Counted from the first letter of the stretch, positions 8,336-17,626 are shown. The stretch is 64,000 nucleotides of DNA from CALLCD01 sp039196965 (GCA_039196965.1 JBCCUK010000018.1:1-64000), one strand, 5' to 3'. Translations and numbers: made by a program. The notes: generated by a model not told the origin, from the sequence alone.

Positions 8336-8632
8336 CTAGGAAGCGTCAGCGCACACAGCGTTGGCAACCTTGAATGCTGCGGCTGAATACGTCGATACGC
8401 AGTAAGGCACACAATAGGTCAATAAGAGTTTCCAGACTGGTGGAATTCCACCAGCCGCCAGCACATCGATCTGATTAATCAGCACAAGGATCGTGCCGAC
8501 TATGGCGGACACTTTGAGAGCCCGCAGGACGATGTCTTGTTGAACTGCCGCGCGCCAGAAAGCCCCTTTGCCACAAAGATCCGTGAAGGAATGGTTTTCC
8601 GGGTCTGTGCCGGCTATCTGAACCTCGGCCAT
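8336..8632 (-). CDS. nrtS: NrtS-type nitrate/nitrite transporter
   Basis: This 98-residue membrane protein has two hydrophobic segments, about residues 40-58 and 65-85. The pattern RALKVSAIVGTILVLINQID followed by LLTYCVPYCVSTYSA is the signature of the NrtS family, small two-helix proteins linked to nitrate or nitrite transport in some marine bacteria. No nitrate reductase or other nitrogen gene lies nearby, so its role here rests on family resemblance. It is 93 bp downstream of the acyl-CoA dehydrogenase gene in the same direction. Confidence 0.8.
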   Translation of the reverse strand: MAEVQIAGTDPENHSFTDLCGKGAFWRAAVQQDIVLRALKVSAIVGTILVLINQIDVLAAGGIPPVWKLLLTYCVPYCVSTYSAAAFKVANAVCADAS

Positions 8633-8725
8633 CGATCTCTATCCTGTTGATTGTTTTGGCTCGCCCATAACTGGGCAGAACGACACCTCCAAACAAGACC
8701 GATCACGGCATTGGGAACAGAGCTT

Positions 8726-9898
8726 TTAGTAGCTCTTCGGCAAACCCAACACGCGCTCGGAAATGTAATTCAGGATCATCTCCCGGCTCACCGGCGCTAT
8801 GCGAGCCAACATTGCCTCGCGCATATACCGTTCGACTTGATACTCTTTTGCGTAGCCCATGCCACCATGGGCGAGGACTGACGCTTCACAGGCACGGAAA
8901 CCAGCCTCCGCCCCAAGATACTTCGATGCATTGGCTTCGGCACCGCACTCGTCACCGGCGTCGAACAGCGCCGCGGCTTTATAGGCCAGAAGTTCAGCCG
9001 CGGTGAGTTCGGCCCAGCACTTCGCAAGCGGATGGGCAACGCCTTGATTTTGTCCGATGGGACGCCCGAACACCACCCGTTCATTGGCATATTGAGCCGC
9101 TCGTTCCAGAGCGGCAAATCCAAGACCTATGGACTCCACAGCAAACAGAACCCGCTCCGGGTTCAGACCTTGGAGGAGATATTTGAAACCTGCGCCCTCT
9201 TCCCCGATCAGATGTTCCTTCGGCACATCGAGGCCATCGATAAACAAGGTGTTACATTCCACGGCCTTCCGGCCCATTTTCGGAATTGGTTGTGCTTCAA
9301 TGCGGGCACGGTTCAGGTCGGTGTAGAAGAGTGACAGCCCTAGATAGGGTTTTGCGCACTGATCCTTTGGCGTTGTCCGCGCAATGATCAGGATCTTATC
9401 AGCGCGCTGGGCACCTGTGGTCCAGATCTTTCGGCCATTGATCGTATAGCCGGAATTTGTGCGCTCTGCCTTCGTCTCCAGAGAGGACGTGTCGAGGCCG
9501 GAATTCGGCTCGGTGACAGCGAAACACATCTTCTCTTGCCCGGAGATAATCTTTGGCAAGTTCTCCTGCTTCTGCTCCTCGGTTCCGAATTTCTCCAGAG
9601 GTTTGGGCCCGAAGATATTGAGGTGAATAGCCGATGCGCCGGAATAGCCCGCCCCTGATCGCGTGACGGTCTGCATGACCAGAGACGCTTCGGTAAGCCC
9701 AAGGCCAGAGCCGCCATACTCTTCAGGAAAGGCCACGCCGAGCCACCCGCCTTTGGCCATGGCAGTCGTAAAGTCTTCCGGCCAGTCTCCGGTTTCATCT
9801 GTCTTCGACCAGTAATCATCATCGAACTGGGAACAGGTCCGCGCGACCGCTTCCTTTATGGCAGCTTGATCCTCGGACATGGCTTCAATCTGGTGCAT
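8726..9898 (-). CDS. acyl-CoA dehydrogenase
   Basis: This 390-residue flavoprotein fits the acyl-CoA dehydrogenase family, which introduces a 2,3-double bond into acyl-CoA thioesters and passes electrons to ETF. FAVTEPNSGLDTSSL, NGRKIWTTGA and the C-terminal AHGGMGYAKEYQVERYMRE motif are all present. Where SCAD and MCAD carry the base in an YEGT-like motif, this protein reads IAPVS, so the base, if any, must come from elsewhere; similar tails ending LGLP(R/K)SY occur in one branch of the family. The substrate is unknown. It is 54 bp downstream of thiO. Confidence 0.93.
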   Translation of the reverse strand: MHQIEAMSEDQAAIKEAVARTCSQFDDDYWSKTDETGDWPEDFTTAMAKGGWLGVAFPEEYGGSGLGLTEASLVMQTVTRSGAGYSGASAIHLNIFGPKPLEKFGTEEQKQENLPKIISGQEKMCFAVTEPNSGLDTSSLETKAERTNSGYTINGRKIWTTGAQRADKILIIARTTPKDQCAKPYLGLSLFYTDLNRARIEAQPIPKMGRKAVECNTLFIDGLDVPKEHLIGEEGAGFKYLLQGLNPERVLFAVESIGLGFAALERAAQYANERVVFGRPIGQNQGVAHPLAKCWAELTAAELLAYKAAALFDAGDECGAEANASKYLGAEAGFRACEASVLAHGGMGYAKEYQVERYMREAMLARIAPVSREMILNYISERVLGLPKSY

Positions 9899-9952
9899 CG
9901 AAAACTCCTTGTGGCGATCAGACTTATGCCGTCGCAGCCTGCGCGTCCAGCG

Positions 9953-11053
9953 TCAGCTCACCGTTGCGAACCGGTCTGGCGAAAACGCCGCGGCGAGTTC
10001 AGAGACTTTATTATCGAGGATCATGTCGGCCATGATCTGTGCCGTAATTGGCGCGAGCAGGATGCCGTTTCGGTAGTGGCCGGTTGCCGCAAATGTGGAC
10101 GTCGCCACCTTGCCCAGTAGTGGTGCATGGTCAGGCGTTGCCGGACGGCACCCTCCCCAGCTATCAATGATGGATGCATTGTCGACTCCCTGCAGGAACA
10201 TCGTTGCGGCAGCCTTCAAGTAGGATTGGGGATCAGCCTCTTCTTTGGTTGTCGCGCCAATCAGGGTCTGTCCGTTACGAGGGACAGCATATTCTTTGCC
10301 GCACCGGATGACATGGTGAATGGCGATGTCCTTATGGTCAAAGGCGATCATTTCACCTCGAACACCGTACATGGCTTCAAGCGCGGGAAGAGCCTCCGGC
10401 GACGCACTATCTGCGAATCCGCCGGCCCATAGAATAAGAGGGGCATTCGGCAGAGACGCGCGGGACGTCCCCGCGATGCCAGGCACATGCTCGCGGTGAA
10501 AGACGACCCCAGCTTTCTTACAAGCACTGGCCAAGGCCTCCAGCACCAGCCGGTTATTTACCCGTCCATCGGTGGGGATCACGAGCCCAGCTTGAACGCC
10601 ACCAGACAGCAATGGCTCCAGCTCGCGTAGCTCATCCAGCGGCGGAGCAGAACAATCAATGCCGCGCTTCCCGAGCGAGGTACGTATCTTTTCCAGTCGC
10701 CGCGTCTGGCCCGGATTAGTGGAAACCGCAATGGTTGGTCCCGGATGAAATCCGACCTCTATACCGCTCGCATCCTCTAGGTCATTTGCAAAGCCTGGCC
10801 AAAGTTTCGCACTGGCAAGGCACAATTCGAGCAGAAATGGATGAGCATCGTCTTCTGAAGCGGCTTCATATCCCGGCGCGATCATGCCCGCGGCGGCCCA
10901 GCTGGCACCGCGTGTCGGATCGTCTTTGTCATAAATTGAGACAGTCACGCCGCGCCGCGCGAGTTCCCAAGCGCAGGATAGACCTATGATGCCTGCGCCT
11001 ATAATCGCGACATCGGCGGCAATCGGTTCGCCGTCTTTCCCTTTTCCGATCAT
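9953..11053 (-). CDS. thiO: glycine oxidase ThiO
   Basis: ThiO oxidises glycine to dehydroglycine, which thiazole synthase uses to build the thiazole half of thiamine. The 366-residue protein has the FAD-binding AIIGAGIIGLS loop at residues 17-26, RGASWAAAGMIAP soon after, and the C-terminal ATGHYRNGILLAP segment characteristic of ThiO and related D-amino-acid oxidases. thiG (18850) and thiS (20797) are on the same strand but 8-10 kb upstream, so the usual thiO-S-G cluster is broken. No THI-box riboswitch is visible before it. Confidence 0.92.
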   Translation of the reverse strand: MIGKGKDGEPIAADVAIIGAGIIGLSCAWELARRGVTVSIYDKDDPTRGASWAAAGMIAPGYEAASEDDAHPFLLELCLASAKLWPGFANDLEDASGIEVGFHPGPTIAVSTNPGQTRRLEKIRTSLGKRGIDCSAPPLDELRELEPLLSGGVQAGLVIPTDGRVNNRLVLEALASACKKAGVVFHREHVPGIAGTSRASLPNAPLILWAGGFADSASPEALPALEAMYGVRGEMIAFDHKDIAIHHVIRCGKEYAVPRNGQTLIGATTKEEADPQSYLKAAATMFLQGVDNASIIDSWGGCRPATPDHAPLLGKVATSTFAATGHYRNGILLAPITAQIMADMILDNKVSELAAAFSPDRFATVS

Positions 11054-11113
11054 TCAGCCTGTCTATCAGGGCTTTCAGATGGTTCAATGACGCACTGGCA
11101 GAGCTGCCATGCG

Positions 11114-11377
11114 TCAAGCGTGGGCGTAGTCTTTCCAGATACTCAAAAACTTGTCAGCACCGTGACGGTCGGAAAAAGTGAGTACCTTCAATATGGCATC
11201 TGCCGCGAGCTGTGTGCGCACCATAATATCCGGCAAATCATTATCATTACCGATAGATTGCTTTTGCTCACAGTGTGATTTCTCGCGCCAGACCGCGAAT
11301 TCTTCGATTGCCACTGCAAGCGCCTCTTCTGCGCGTGCGTCGGTCAACCTCAACTCTATGGTGTTTGTTTCGGCCAT
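11114..11377 (-). CDS. small protein of unknown function
   Basis: This 87-residue protein is not recognised. It is acidic, with one cysteine and an Ala/Glu-rich helix around residues 14-30, no signal peptide and no membrane segment. It lies 60 bp upstream of thiO in the same direction and could be co-transcribed with it. The Fe-transport operon diverges from it across 185 bp. Ordinary codon use favours a real gene over a chance frame, but the support is modest. Confidence 0.55.
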   Translation of the reverse strand: MAETNTIELRLTDARAEEALAVAIEEFAVWREKSHCEQKQSIGNDNDLPDIMVRTQLAADAILKVLTFSDRHGADKFLSIWKDYAHA

Positions 11378-11511
11378 ACCCCAACGTCCCGTTAAGTATT
11401 CTACTCACCCAAACTGCAACAAATGTGACAGTTTTGTCCCCGGATCAGCCTTACAATGCAAGTTTCGGGTCACATTGCTAGTTGAAAATCGCATACGGGG
11501 AATCCCTTTAT

Positions 11512-11526
11512 TGCGATTCGTTCGCA
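11512..11526. promoter_or_regulatory. candidate Fur-type operator
   Basis: TGCGATTCGTTCGCA is a 15-bp sequence with perfect 5-bp arms TGCGA / TCGCA. It resembles the TGC-N9-GCA pattern of alphaproteobacterial Fur sites. It ends 36 bp before the ATG of the iron-binding lipoprotein gene, a sensible place for a repressor. The call is inference from position and symmetry. Confidence 0.4.
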
Positions 11527-11562
11527 GCCATGCTTAGTCGAGATGCGAGTGGAGATCTTGTG

Positions 11563-12597
11563 ATGCGCGATTTTCTTACAGTTGTGTTTTGCGGTGCAAT
11601 TTTGGCGGCGTGTGGCGGAGCAGAAACTCAGACAGAGAATGAACCGGCCGGGACGATCAATGTCTATAGCGCCAGACACTATGATTCCGATCGGCTCATG
11701 TATGATAAATTCGAAGAGCAGACCGGGATACGTGTCCGCTTCCGTGAGATGTCTTCCAATCTCCTCTTTGAGACCATGAAATCAGAGGGTGCTTCCAGTC
11801 CTGCCGATATCGTTATTGCCGCAGACGCAGGTACGCTGTGGAAGTTCCAGGATGCCGGACTTCTTCGGCCAGTTGAGTCGGACGTTCTCAACGCGGCCAT
11901 ACCGGAGAAATTCCGTGAGCCTGATGGCCACTGGTATGGATTGGCCAAGCGTGCACGGATCATTGTCTATGACCCAGACCGGGTCAGTGAAGAGCAGGTG
12001 GGAGAGTATGGTGCGCTGGCAGACGAAGCTCTGAAAGGTGAGCTTTGTATGCGCTCCAGTTCAAATATCTATAACCTCTCTCTGATGTCAGAGCTCGTCG
12101 AGCGCTGGGGAGAAGATGAAGCTGGCGAATGGGCTGAAAGCGTCGTTTCAAACTTTTCGCGGGATCCGCGCGGAGGAGACACCACGCAGGTTGAGTCAAT
12201 TGCAGCGGGCGAATGCTCGGCCGCTCTGATAAATCACTATTACTGGGTTCGGATGGCCACAAGCCGGTCTGAGGATCGCCGGGCCATGGCCGATGCCACA
12301 GCCCTTGCCTTCCCCGAAACCGGTGACGGGACGCACGTGAATATCACCGGAGCAGGTGTCGCGGCGAATGCGCCCAATCCAGATGCCGCGCTTGCTTTTC
12401 TTGAGTTTCTCACATCAAAAGACGGTCAGGAACTACTTGTGTCGGAAACCAAGGAGTTTCCTATGGTGGATGGCGTCAAACTGCCGGATGGTTTGGAGGA
12501 GTTGCCGGACTTTATCGAGAGCGCTGTGGCTTTAACAAAGCTCGGCGAGAATCAGGCGACAGCTCAAACCCTATATGACCGCGCAGGCTGGAACTGA
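11563..12597 (+). CDS. Fe(III) ABC transporter substrate-binding lipoprotein
   Basis: Members of this FbpA/FutA family bind ferric iron in the periplasm and deliver it to the inner-membrane permease. The start at MRDFLTVVF is fixed by GGAG eight bases upstream and gives a lipoprotein signal ILAAC with the lipidated Cys at residue 17. VYSARHYDSD begins the first lobe, and the paired tyrosines in NHYYWVR (residues 226-227) match the iron-ligating tyrosines of this family. The 344-residue length is normal. The stop overlaps the permease gene by 23 bp, so the three genes form one operon. Confidence 0.9.
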   Translation: MRDFLTVVFCGAILAACGGAETQTENEPAGTINVYSARHYDSDRLMYDKFEEQTGIRVRFREMSSNLLFETMKSEGASSPADIVIAADAGTLWKFQDAGLLRPVESDVLNAAIPEKFREPDGHWYGLAKRARIIVYDPDRVSEEQVGEYGALADEALKGELCMRSSSNIYNLSLMSELVERWGEDEAGEWAESVVSNFSRDPRGGDTTQVESIAAGECSAALINHYYWVRMATSRSEDRRAMADATALAFPETGDGTHVNITGAGVAANAPNPDAALAFLEFLTSKDGQELLVSETKEFPMVDGVKLPDGLEELPDFIESAVALTKLGENQATAQTLYDRAGWN

Positions 12598-14233
12598 TAA
12601 TTTTGAAGAGAAACCCTTTCAGGGTGTTCCGCGACTTCTGAAAGAGATCGTGCGTCCGGGCAATGCTCTTATAGCCCTAGCTATTTTCCTTGTCGGTCTG
12701 CCGCTTTTTTCCACGGTGCTGATCGGTATCTTTGCGGGCGGCGGAGAGACCTGGAACCACATCATTGATACGTTCTTCTGGACCTATCTCACTGGAAGTC
12801 TCGTTGTATTATCGGGGGTTGCACTTCTTATCCTGATAACCGCTGTGCCAGCGGCTTGGATTGTAACCGTATATGACTTTCCAGGCAGGCAAGCCTTCAG
12901 CTGGCTGCTTATCCTGCCGCTTGCCGCGCCAGGCTATGTGCTCGCCTATTCCTATGCCGACCTTCTTGGCGTCGTTGGCCCCATTCAGACCGCCATTAGG
13001 GATGCGACAGGTCTTGCCGCAAGGGACTACTGGTTCCCAGACATCCGAAGCCGGTGGGGCTGCGCATTCGTGCTTGCTGCCGCCCTCTACCCTTATGTCT
13101 ACCTAACTGCGAGGGCGGCTTTCACTTCCCAATCAGTTTGCACACTGGAAGCTGCTCAAGCCCTCGGCGCCGCGCCATGGCGCAGATTTACACAAGTCGC
13201 GCTTCCCGGTGCCAGACCCGCTATTGTTGCTGGGCTCGCCCTTGCCCTGATGGAAGCCGCCGCCGACTACGGCGCTGCAGACTTTCTCGGCGTTCAAACG
13301 CTGACAGTTGGCGTGTTCCGCGCCTGGTCTAGCTTCAGTGATCCGGCAGCTGGTGCAAGGCTAGCGCTTGTCCTCGTTGCTCTCGCGCTGACGCTCCTAT
13401 GGATCGAACGCAGGCGACGCGGCGATGCGGGAACACAGGCTAGTTCTATCCGATGGCGCACGATCCAGCGAAAGAAGCTTGGTGGATGGCTCAGCTTGCT
13501 TGCTGTAGTGTTCTGCAGCCTGATCTTCATATGGGGATTTGCAGCGCCTTTCGTAAGATTGATCTGGCTCGCCATAGAGGCCCGATCATCAACGCCGCCG
13601 CTGATCAAGCCGCTCCTGAATTCGATCTTCCTGGCAGGTGCCGGAGCAGCAGCGGCGTTTATCATCGCTCTGATCTTCGCGATTGGCGCGCGGAGCAAAA
13701 GCCGCGTCGCTCAGGTGGCCAAATGGATCGCTGCGGGTGGATACGCCACGCCGGGTGCTGTACTCGCACTTGGCGGCGTATATGCGCTGAATCTGCTCCC
13801 TTTCACTCTCACCGGACTCGCCGCCCTGACAGTCCTTGTACTTGTTTATGTAAGCCGGTTCACAGCCGCGGGCACCGGACCGCTTGAAGCTGCCCTTGGG
13901 CGCGCGCCAGCATCCCTGAACGCAGCGGCACGGAGCTTGGGTGCAACGCCTATCCAACGTGTTTGGCGGGTCGATTTGCCGATTATCCTGCCCGGGGCGG
14001 CGGCGGCCGGACTGATTCTTTTCGTTGAGACCCTTAAGGAACTCCCGGCGACTTTGATGCTGCGGCCTTTCAATCTCGATACGCTCGCCGTGAGGGCCTA
14101 TGCCTATGCCTCCGACGAACGTCTTGAAACAGCCGCGCTTCCCTCCCTTGTTATCGTGCTTTGCGGATTATTGCCTGTCATTCTCCTGTCCTGGCGGCTA
14201 TCGACTGGCCGGGCAGGCGGAGGCGTTGAATGA
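12575..14233 (+). CDS. Fe(III) ABC transporter permease (fused two-domain)
   Basis: This 552-residue inner-membrane protein has about twelve hydrophobic segments arranged as two similar halves, the normal build of FbpB/SfuB-type permeases. Each half carries an EAA loop that contacts the ATPase: EAAQALGAAPWRRFTQVALP near residue 200 and AARSLGATPIQRVWRVDLP near residue 460. It overlaps the binding-protein gene at its 5' end and shares ATGA with the ATPase gene at its 3' end, so translational coupling is likely. Metal specificity is inferred from the binding protein. Confidence 0.92.
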   Translation: MTAQAGTDNFEEKPFQGVPRLLKEIVRPGNALIALAIFLVGLPLFSTVLIGIFAGGGETWNHIIDTFFWTYLTGSLVVLSGVALLILITAVPAAWIVTVYDFPGRQAFSWLLILPLAAPGYVLAYSYADLLGVVGPIQTAIRDATGLAARDYWFPDIRSRWGCAFVLAAALYPYVYLTARAAFTSQSVCTLEAAQALGAAPWRRFTQVALPGARPAIVAGLALALMEAAADYGAADFLGVQTLTVGVFRAWSSFSDPAAGARLALVLVALALTLLWIERRRRGDAGTQASSIRWRTIQRKKLGGWLSLLAVVFCSLIFIWGFAAPFVRLIWLAIEARSSTPPLIKPLLNSIFLAGAGAAAAFIIALIFAIGARSKSRVAQVAKWIAAGGYATPGAVLALGGVYALNLLPFTLTGLAALTVLVLVYVSRFTAAGTGPLEAALGRAPASLNAAARSLGATPIQRVWRVDLPIILPGAAAAGLILFVETLKELPATLMLRPFNLDTLAVRAYAYASDERLETAALPSLVIVLCGLLPVILLSWRLSTGRAGGGVE

Positions 14234-15264
14234 GCCAGGACATCAGGGTGCAGGGACTTTCGCGCCGATACGGTAATGAAACCGTCGTCGATATGGTCGA
14301 TCTCGACCTGCCCCACGGCACAACGACCGCACTGATTGGCGCGTCTGGCGCTGGAAAGTCGACACTGCTGCGCATGATTGCAGGGCTGGAAACACCCGAT
14401 GCGGGGACTGTGCAACTCGGGCCGGGCCTGGTCTCAGGCGATGGGATTATGGTGCCGCCGGAACGCCGCAGGATTGGTCTTATCTTTCAGGACTTCGCGC
14501 TTTTCCCCCATCTGTCAGCCGTGGAAAATGTCCGGTTTGGCCTCAGCCATCTGGCAAAACCGGAAGGACAGGCGATCGCGGCGGACTGGCTGGCCCGGGT
14601 AGGTCTTGCCGATCGGGCGTACGCCTTCCCGCACCAACTCTCAGGAGGTGAGCAGCAGCGGGTCGCCATCGCAAGAGCGCTGGCCCCGGAACCGCTGGCG
14701 ATCCTCATGGATGAGCCTTTTTCCGGCTTGGACCCGATGCTCCGCGCCGATGTGCGCGACGCTGCGATGACGGCGATCCGGGAGGTCGAGATTCCTGCCT
14801 TGATCGTCACCCATGATTCAGAGGAAGCGATGCTCATCGCGGACCGGATAGCGATCATGCATGCAGGTAAAATCATACAGATTGGCACGCCTGAGGAGCT
14901 ATACTCAGCTCCTGCCAGCCCTCGGGCAGCCTCTGCCCTTGGACCGGTCAGTTCTGTCAAAGGTCGTTTGAACGGTCGCGGCATGGTGGAAACAGCCTTC
15001 GGGGCTGTGAACGCGCCGAAGGACATGGATTCTAATACGTTTCAGGTTCTTATCCGGCCGGAAGCCGTTGATATCTCTGATGGGAATGCGGCTCGGGCTG
15101 TCCTGATTTCCAAACGGCGGCTCGGCTATATCTTTCAAATAATCGTCCAGATCGAGACAGAAAGCATTTCCGTCTGGAGTCAGAAACCGGTGTCCGCTGT
15201 GGTAGGTGAGACGGTATCGGTGCGACTGGACGAGGCTGGATGCTTTGTTTTTCCGTACGAATAG
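14230..15264 (+). CDS. Fe(III) ABC transporter ATP-binding protein
   Basis: This is the ATPase of the importer. It has Walker A GASGAGKST at 37-45, a Q-loop in IFQDFALFPHLS, the signature LSGGEQQRV, Walker B LAILMDEPFSGLD and a switch histidine in IVTHDSEEA. The C-terminal ~100 residues look like the TOBE-type regulatory domain of FbpC/PotA relatives. The 344-residue length fits. It is translated from ATGA shared with the permease stop; 95 bp separate it from the unrelated M48 gene. Confidence 0.93.
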   Translation: MSQDIRVQGLSRRYGNETVVDMVDLDLPHGTTTALIGASGAGKSTLLRMIAGLETPDAGTVQLGPGLVSGDGIMVPPERRRIGLIFQDFALFPHLSAVENVRFGLSHLAKPEGQAIAADWLARVGLADRAYAFPHQLSGGEQQRVAIARALAPEPLAILMDEPFSGLDPMLRADVRDAAMTAIREVEIPALIVTHDSEEAMLIADRIAIMHAGKIIQIGTPEELYSAPASPRAASALGPVSSVKGRLNGRGMVETAFGAVNAPKDMDSNTFQVLIRPEAVDISDGNAARAVLISKRRLGYIFQIIVQIETESISVWSQKPVSAVVGETVSVRLDEAGCFVFPYE

Positions 15265-15359
15265 CTGATTCTGACATTTCAGTTACAATGAGGACTTGTT
15301 CTCGCCAAAAACGGTCACCAACATTACAAAGAAGGTAAAGTAGACCCGGAAAGTCCCGA

Positions 15360-16715
15360 ATGTCTGTGCTGATCAATCGTCTATTGAGCCTTGTTGCGGC
15401 CGTTATGCTGACGGCGATGCCTGCCCAGGCCCAGTTTCTGCGAGACGCAGAGATTGAGTCCATTCTGCGGGAATTTACGGACCCGCTACTGGAAGCTGCC
15501 GGCCTCGTGCCGGAAGACGTGTCACTCTATGTCATAAATGACCCATCACTAAATGCCTTCGTTGCCGGCGGGCAGAACATCTTTATCCATTCCGGCCTAA
15601 TCATCGAGGCTGACCATCCGGGACAGTTGAAGGGCGTTATCGCACACGAGGCGGGTCATATTGCGGGCGCTCATGGTGCCCGGCGTGCTCAAGACTTCGC
15701 TAAAGCGGCACGTCCCGGCTACATCTCGATCGGACTTGGCATCATCGCTATTGCGGCGGGCGCTCCGGAGGCAGGAGCTGCGCTCATTGCCAATGCTCAG
15801 AGGCTGACCGCGCTCCAATTCTTCACGTTTACTCGGGCGCAAGAATCCTCTGCCGACCAGGCAGCGGTGACTTATCTTGAACGAACCGGTCAGTCCCCAG
15901 CGGGGCTCATCGAGTTCTTCGAGGAGTTCAGGTATCAGCAGGTCTTCTCCCAGGCCCGACGTTTTGAATATTTCCAAACCCACCCGCTCGCCTCGGATCG
16001 TATTTTAGCGCTACGTCAACGTGGTGAGGAAACGGGGCTCATGGATGCGCCCCATTCAGAGCGGTCACTCCGCCAAATGGAAATGATGCATGCCAAGCTG
16101 ATTGGGTATCTGGAGCACCCTAACAAGGTCTATCAGCGCTATCCCCTGGAAGATGAGAGCATGCCGGCGCGCTATGCCCGAGCCCACGTTGCTATGCGCA
16201 GCCTCGACTTCAATGCGGCGCTTAAGGAAACCAGCTATCTAATAGAGGCCGAGCCGGAAAACCCTTACTTCCACGAGCTGCATGGTTTCATCCTATTTGA
16301 GCAAGGAAAAATTGCGGAATCCGTTGAGCCCTACAAGATGGCGGTAGAGTATTCCGAAGGTCACCCCCTGCTATTGGTGAGCTACGCCCGCTCGATGATT
16401 GCCCGCGGTGAGCCCGGCGATGTTGAAGAAGGCGAGACAGCGCTACGCCGCTCGATCATTGCCGAGCCGGAAAATGCATTCGCTTGGTCGGAGCTCGCCG
16501 TCGCCCTCGATAAGCTAGGTCGTCGTGGAGAAGCTGAACTTGCTACCGCCGAGCGGTCATTTCACGTGGGGGACTATGTCGGGGCGCAGGTGTTCTCTGG
16601 CCGCGCGATCAAGAACCTCGAATCCGGCACGCCACTCCACCGACGGGCGCTGGATATCAACGCAGTGACCGACCCTCGGCTCGAAGAAAACCGCCGCTAT
16701 TACCAGCGGCGCTAA
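15360..16715 (+). CDS. M48 family metalloprotease with C-terminal TPR repeats
   Basis: A 451-residue protein with a signal peptide (cleavage near MPAQAQ, residue 25) and the zinc motif HEAGH at 96-100; the third ligand is probably in ESSADQAA. The C-terminal half has TPR-like helical pairs around residues 280-430, the layout of BepA/YfgC, a periplasmic protease that helps assemble or degrade outer-membrane proteins. GGAAAG lies six bases before the ATG. The DsbA-like gene follows after 84 bp, so a shared envelope-quality role is plausible. Confidence 0.9.
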   Translation: MSVLINRLLSLVAAVMLTAMPAQAQFLRDAEIESILREFTDPLLEAAGLVPEDVSLYVINDPSLNAFVAGGQNIFIHSGLIIEADHPGQLKGVIAHEAGHIAGAHGARRAQDFAKAARPGYISIGLGIIAIAAGAPEAGAALIANAQRLTALQFFTFTRAQESSADQAAVTYLERTGQSPAGLIEFFEEFRYQQVFSQARRFEYFQTHPLASDRILALRQRGEETGLMDAPHSERSLRQMEMMHAKLIGYLEHPNKVYQRYPLEDESMPARYARAHVAMRSLDFNAALKETSYLIEAEPENPYFHELHGFILFEQGKIAESVEPYKMAVEYSEGHPLLLVSYARSMIARGEPGDVEEGETALRRSIIAEPENAFAWSELAVALDKLGRRGEAELATAERSFHVGDYVGAQVFSGRAIKNLESGTPLHRRALDINAVTDPRLEENRRYYQRR

Positions 16716-16799
16716 GCTTGCAATAGGTCGGCAAACAAATCTAATGCAACGAGATTGGTAGGCGTGTTTAAAGCGCGCAGACGATAAAGGCCCCTCCCC

Positions 16800-17540
16800 A
16801 TGCAAAGACTATTGCTGCTTTCTTCATCACTCACTGCACTGCTCATGACCGCAGCCTGCGCTCAGGAAGCAGGTGCTGCCCCCGACAGGGAAACAACGGA
16901 AAAGATCGTCCGAGAGTATCTGATCTCAAATCCGGAGGTTATTGAGGAAGCCCTCATCGCCCTCCAGGAGAAACGGGACGCAGAGCAGGCCGAAAAATCC
17001 AAAGAAGCCATCGCAGAATTCTCCGACGCCCTCCTGAACCTCGCCAGCGATTACTCTATAGGACCGGAAGATGCGCCAGTCACCGTGGTGGAGTTCTTTG
17101 ATTATCGCTGCGGACCCTGCCGCGCATCGATGGAGACCGTAAACAAACTGCCTGAACGGTATGACGGCAAGGTGCGCGTCGTATTCAAGGAGTTCCCTAT
17201 TCTCTCTCCTGAAAGCCGGAAGGCGGCCGTCGCTGCCCTAGCTGCTGGCAAGCAGGGTAAATACGTCGAGATGCATCAGGCGCTGATGCGTTCACCCAGC
17301 GAGTTCACCGACAATGATCTCGCTGACATTGCAAAGTCCGTCGGCGTGGATATGGACACGTGGCAGGACGATCTGGAGAATGACGACTACCGTAAACAGA
17401 TCACAGCCACCTATACACTCGCCGAAACAATCGGCGCAAATGCCACGCCGACCTTCGTGATCGGCAGCGAGCTGTTTTCGGGCCTCGACATCGCCCGGTT
17501 GGACAAGCTGATCAAGGATGGCATTGCCGAGGCTGGCTGA
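16800..17540 (+). CDS. DsbA/ScsC-like thiol-disulfide oxidoreductase
   Basis: A 246-residue exported thioredoxin-fold protein. The N-terminus is a signal peptide, possibly a lipoprotein signal ending TAAC at Cys20. Residues 30-75 form an alpha-helical stalk (VREYLISNPEVIEEAL) like the N-terminal domain of ScsC proteins, which oligomerise. The active site is CGPC at 104-107 and the cis-proline is in NATPTFVIG. It probably oxidises or isomerises disulfides of envelope proteins; which of the two cannot be told from sequence. It lies directly after the M48 gene. Confidence 0.9.
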   Translation: MQRLLLLSSSLTALLMTAACAQEAGAAPDRETTEKIVREYLISNPEVIEEALIALQEKRDAEQAEKSKEAIAEFSDALLNLASDYSIGPEDAPVTVVEFFDYRCGPCRASMETVNKLPERYDGKVRVVFKEFPILSPESRKAAVAALAAGKQGKYVEMHQALMRSPSEFTDNDLADIAKSVGVDMDTWQDDLENDDYRKQITATYTLAETIGANATPTFVIGSELFSGLDIARLDKLIKDGIAEAG

Positions 17541-17562
17541 TTTGGCCTAGCGTGCACCAGGG

Positions 17563-17580
17563 ACAGCTCCGAAGAGCTGT
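17563..17580 (+). terminator. hairpin after the DsbA-like gene
   Basis: ACAGCTC-CGAA-GAGCTGT is a perfect 7-bp stem with a four-base loop, starting 23 bp after the stop codon. It is followed by TATTCCC rather than a run of T, so intrinsic termination would be weak. It may instead be a 5' leader hairpin for the next gene. Confidence 0.4.
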
Positions 17581-17626
17581 TATTCCCGTCATCATAAGAT
17601 AAAACTCGGCTGGGAGGCGCGATACA

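Noticed and set aside
11482..11562. Upstream TTG start for the Fe(III)-binding protein
   Set aside because: It would precede the lipoprotein signal; GGAG fits the ATG at 11563 instead.
17563..17580. Classic intrinsic terminator after the DsbA-like gene
   Set aside because: The stem is perfect but no T run follows, so it is listed only as a low-confidence hairpin.
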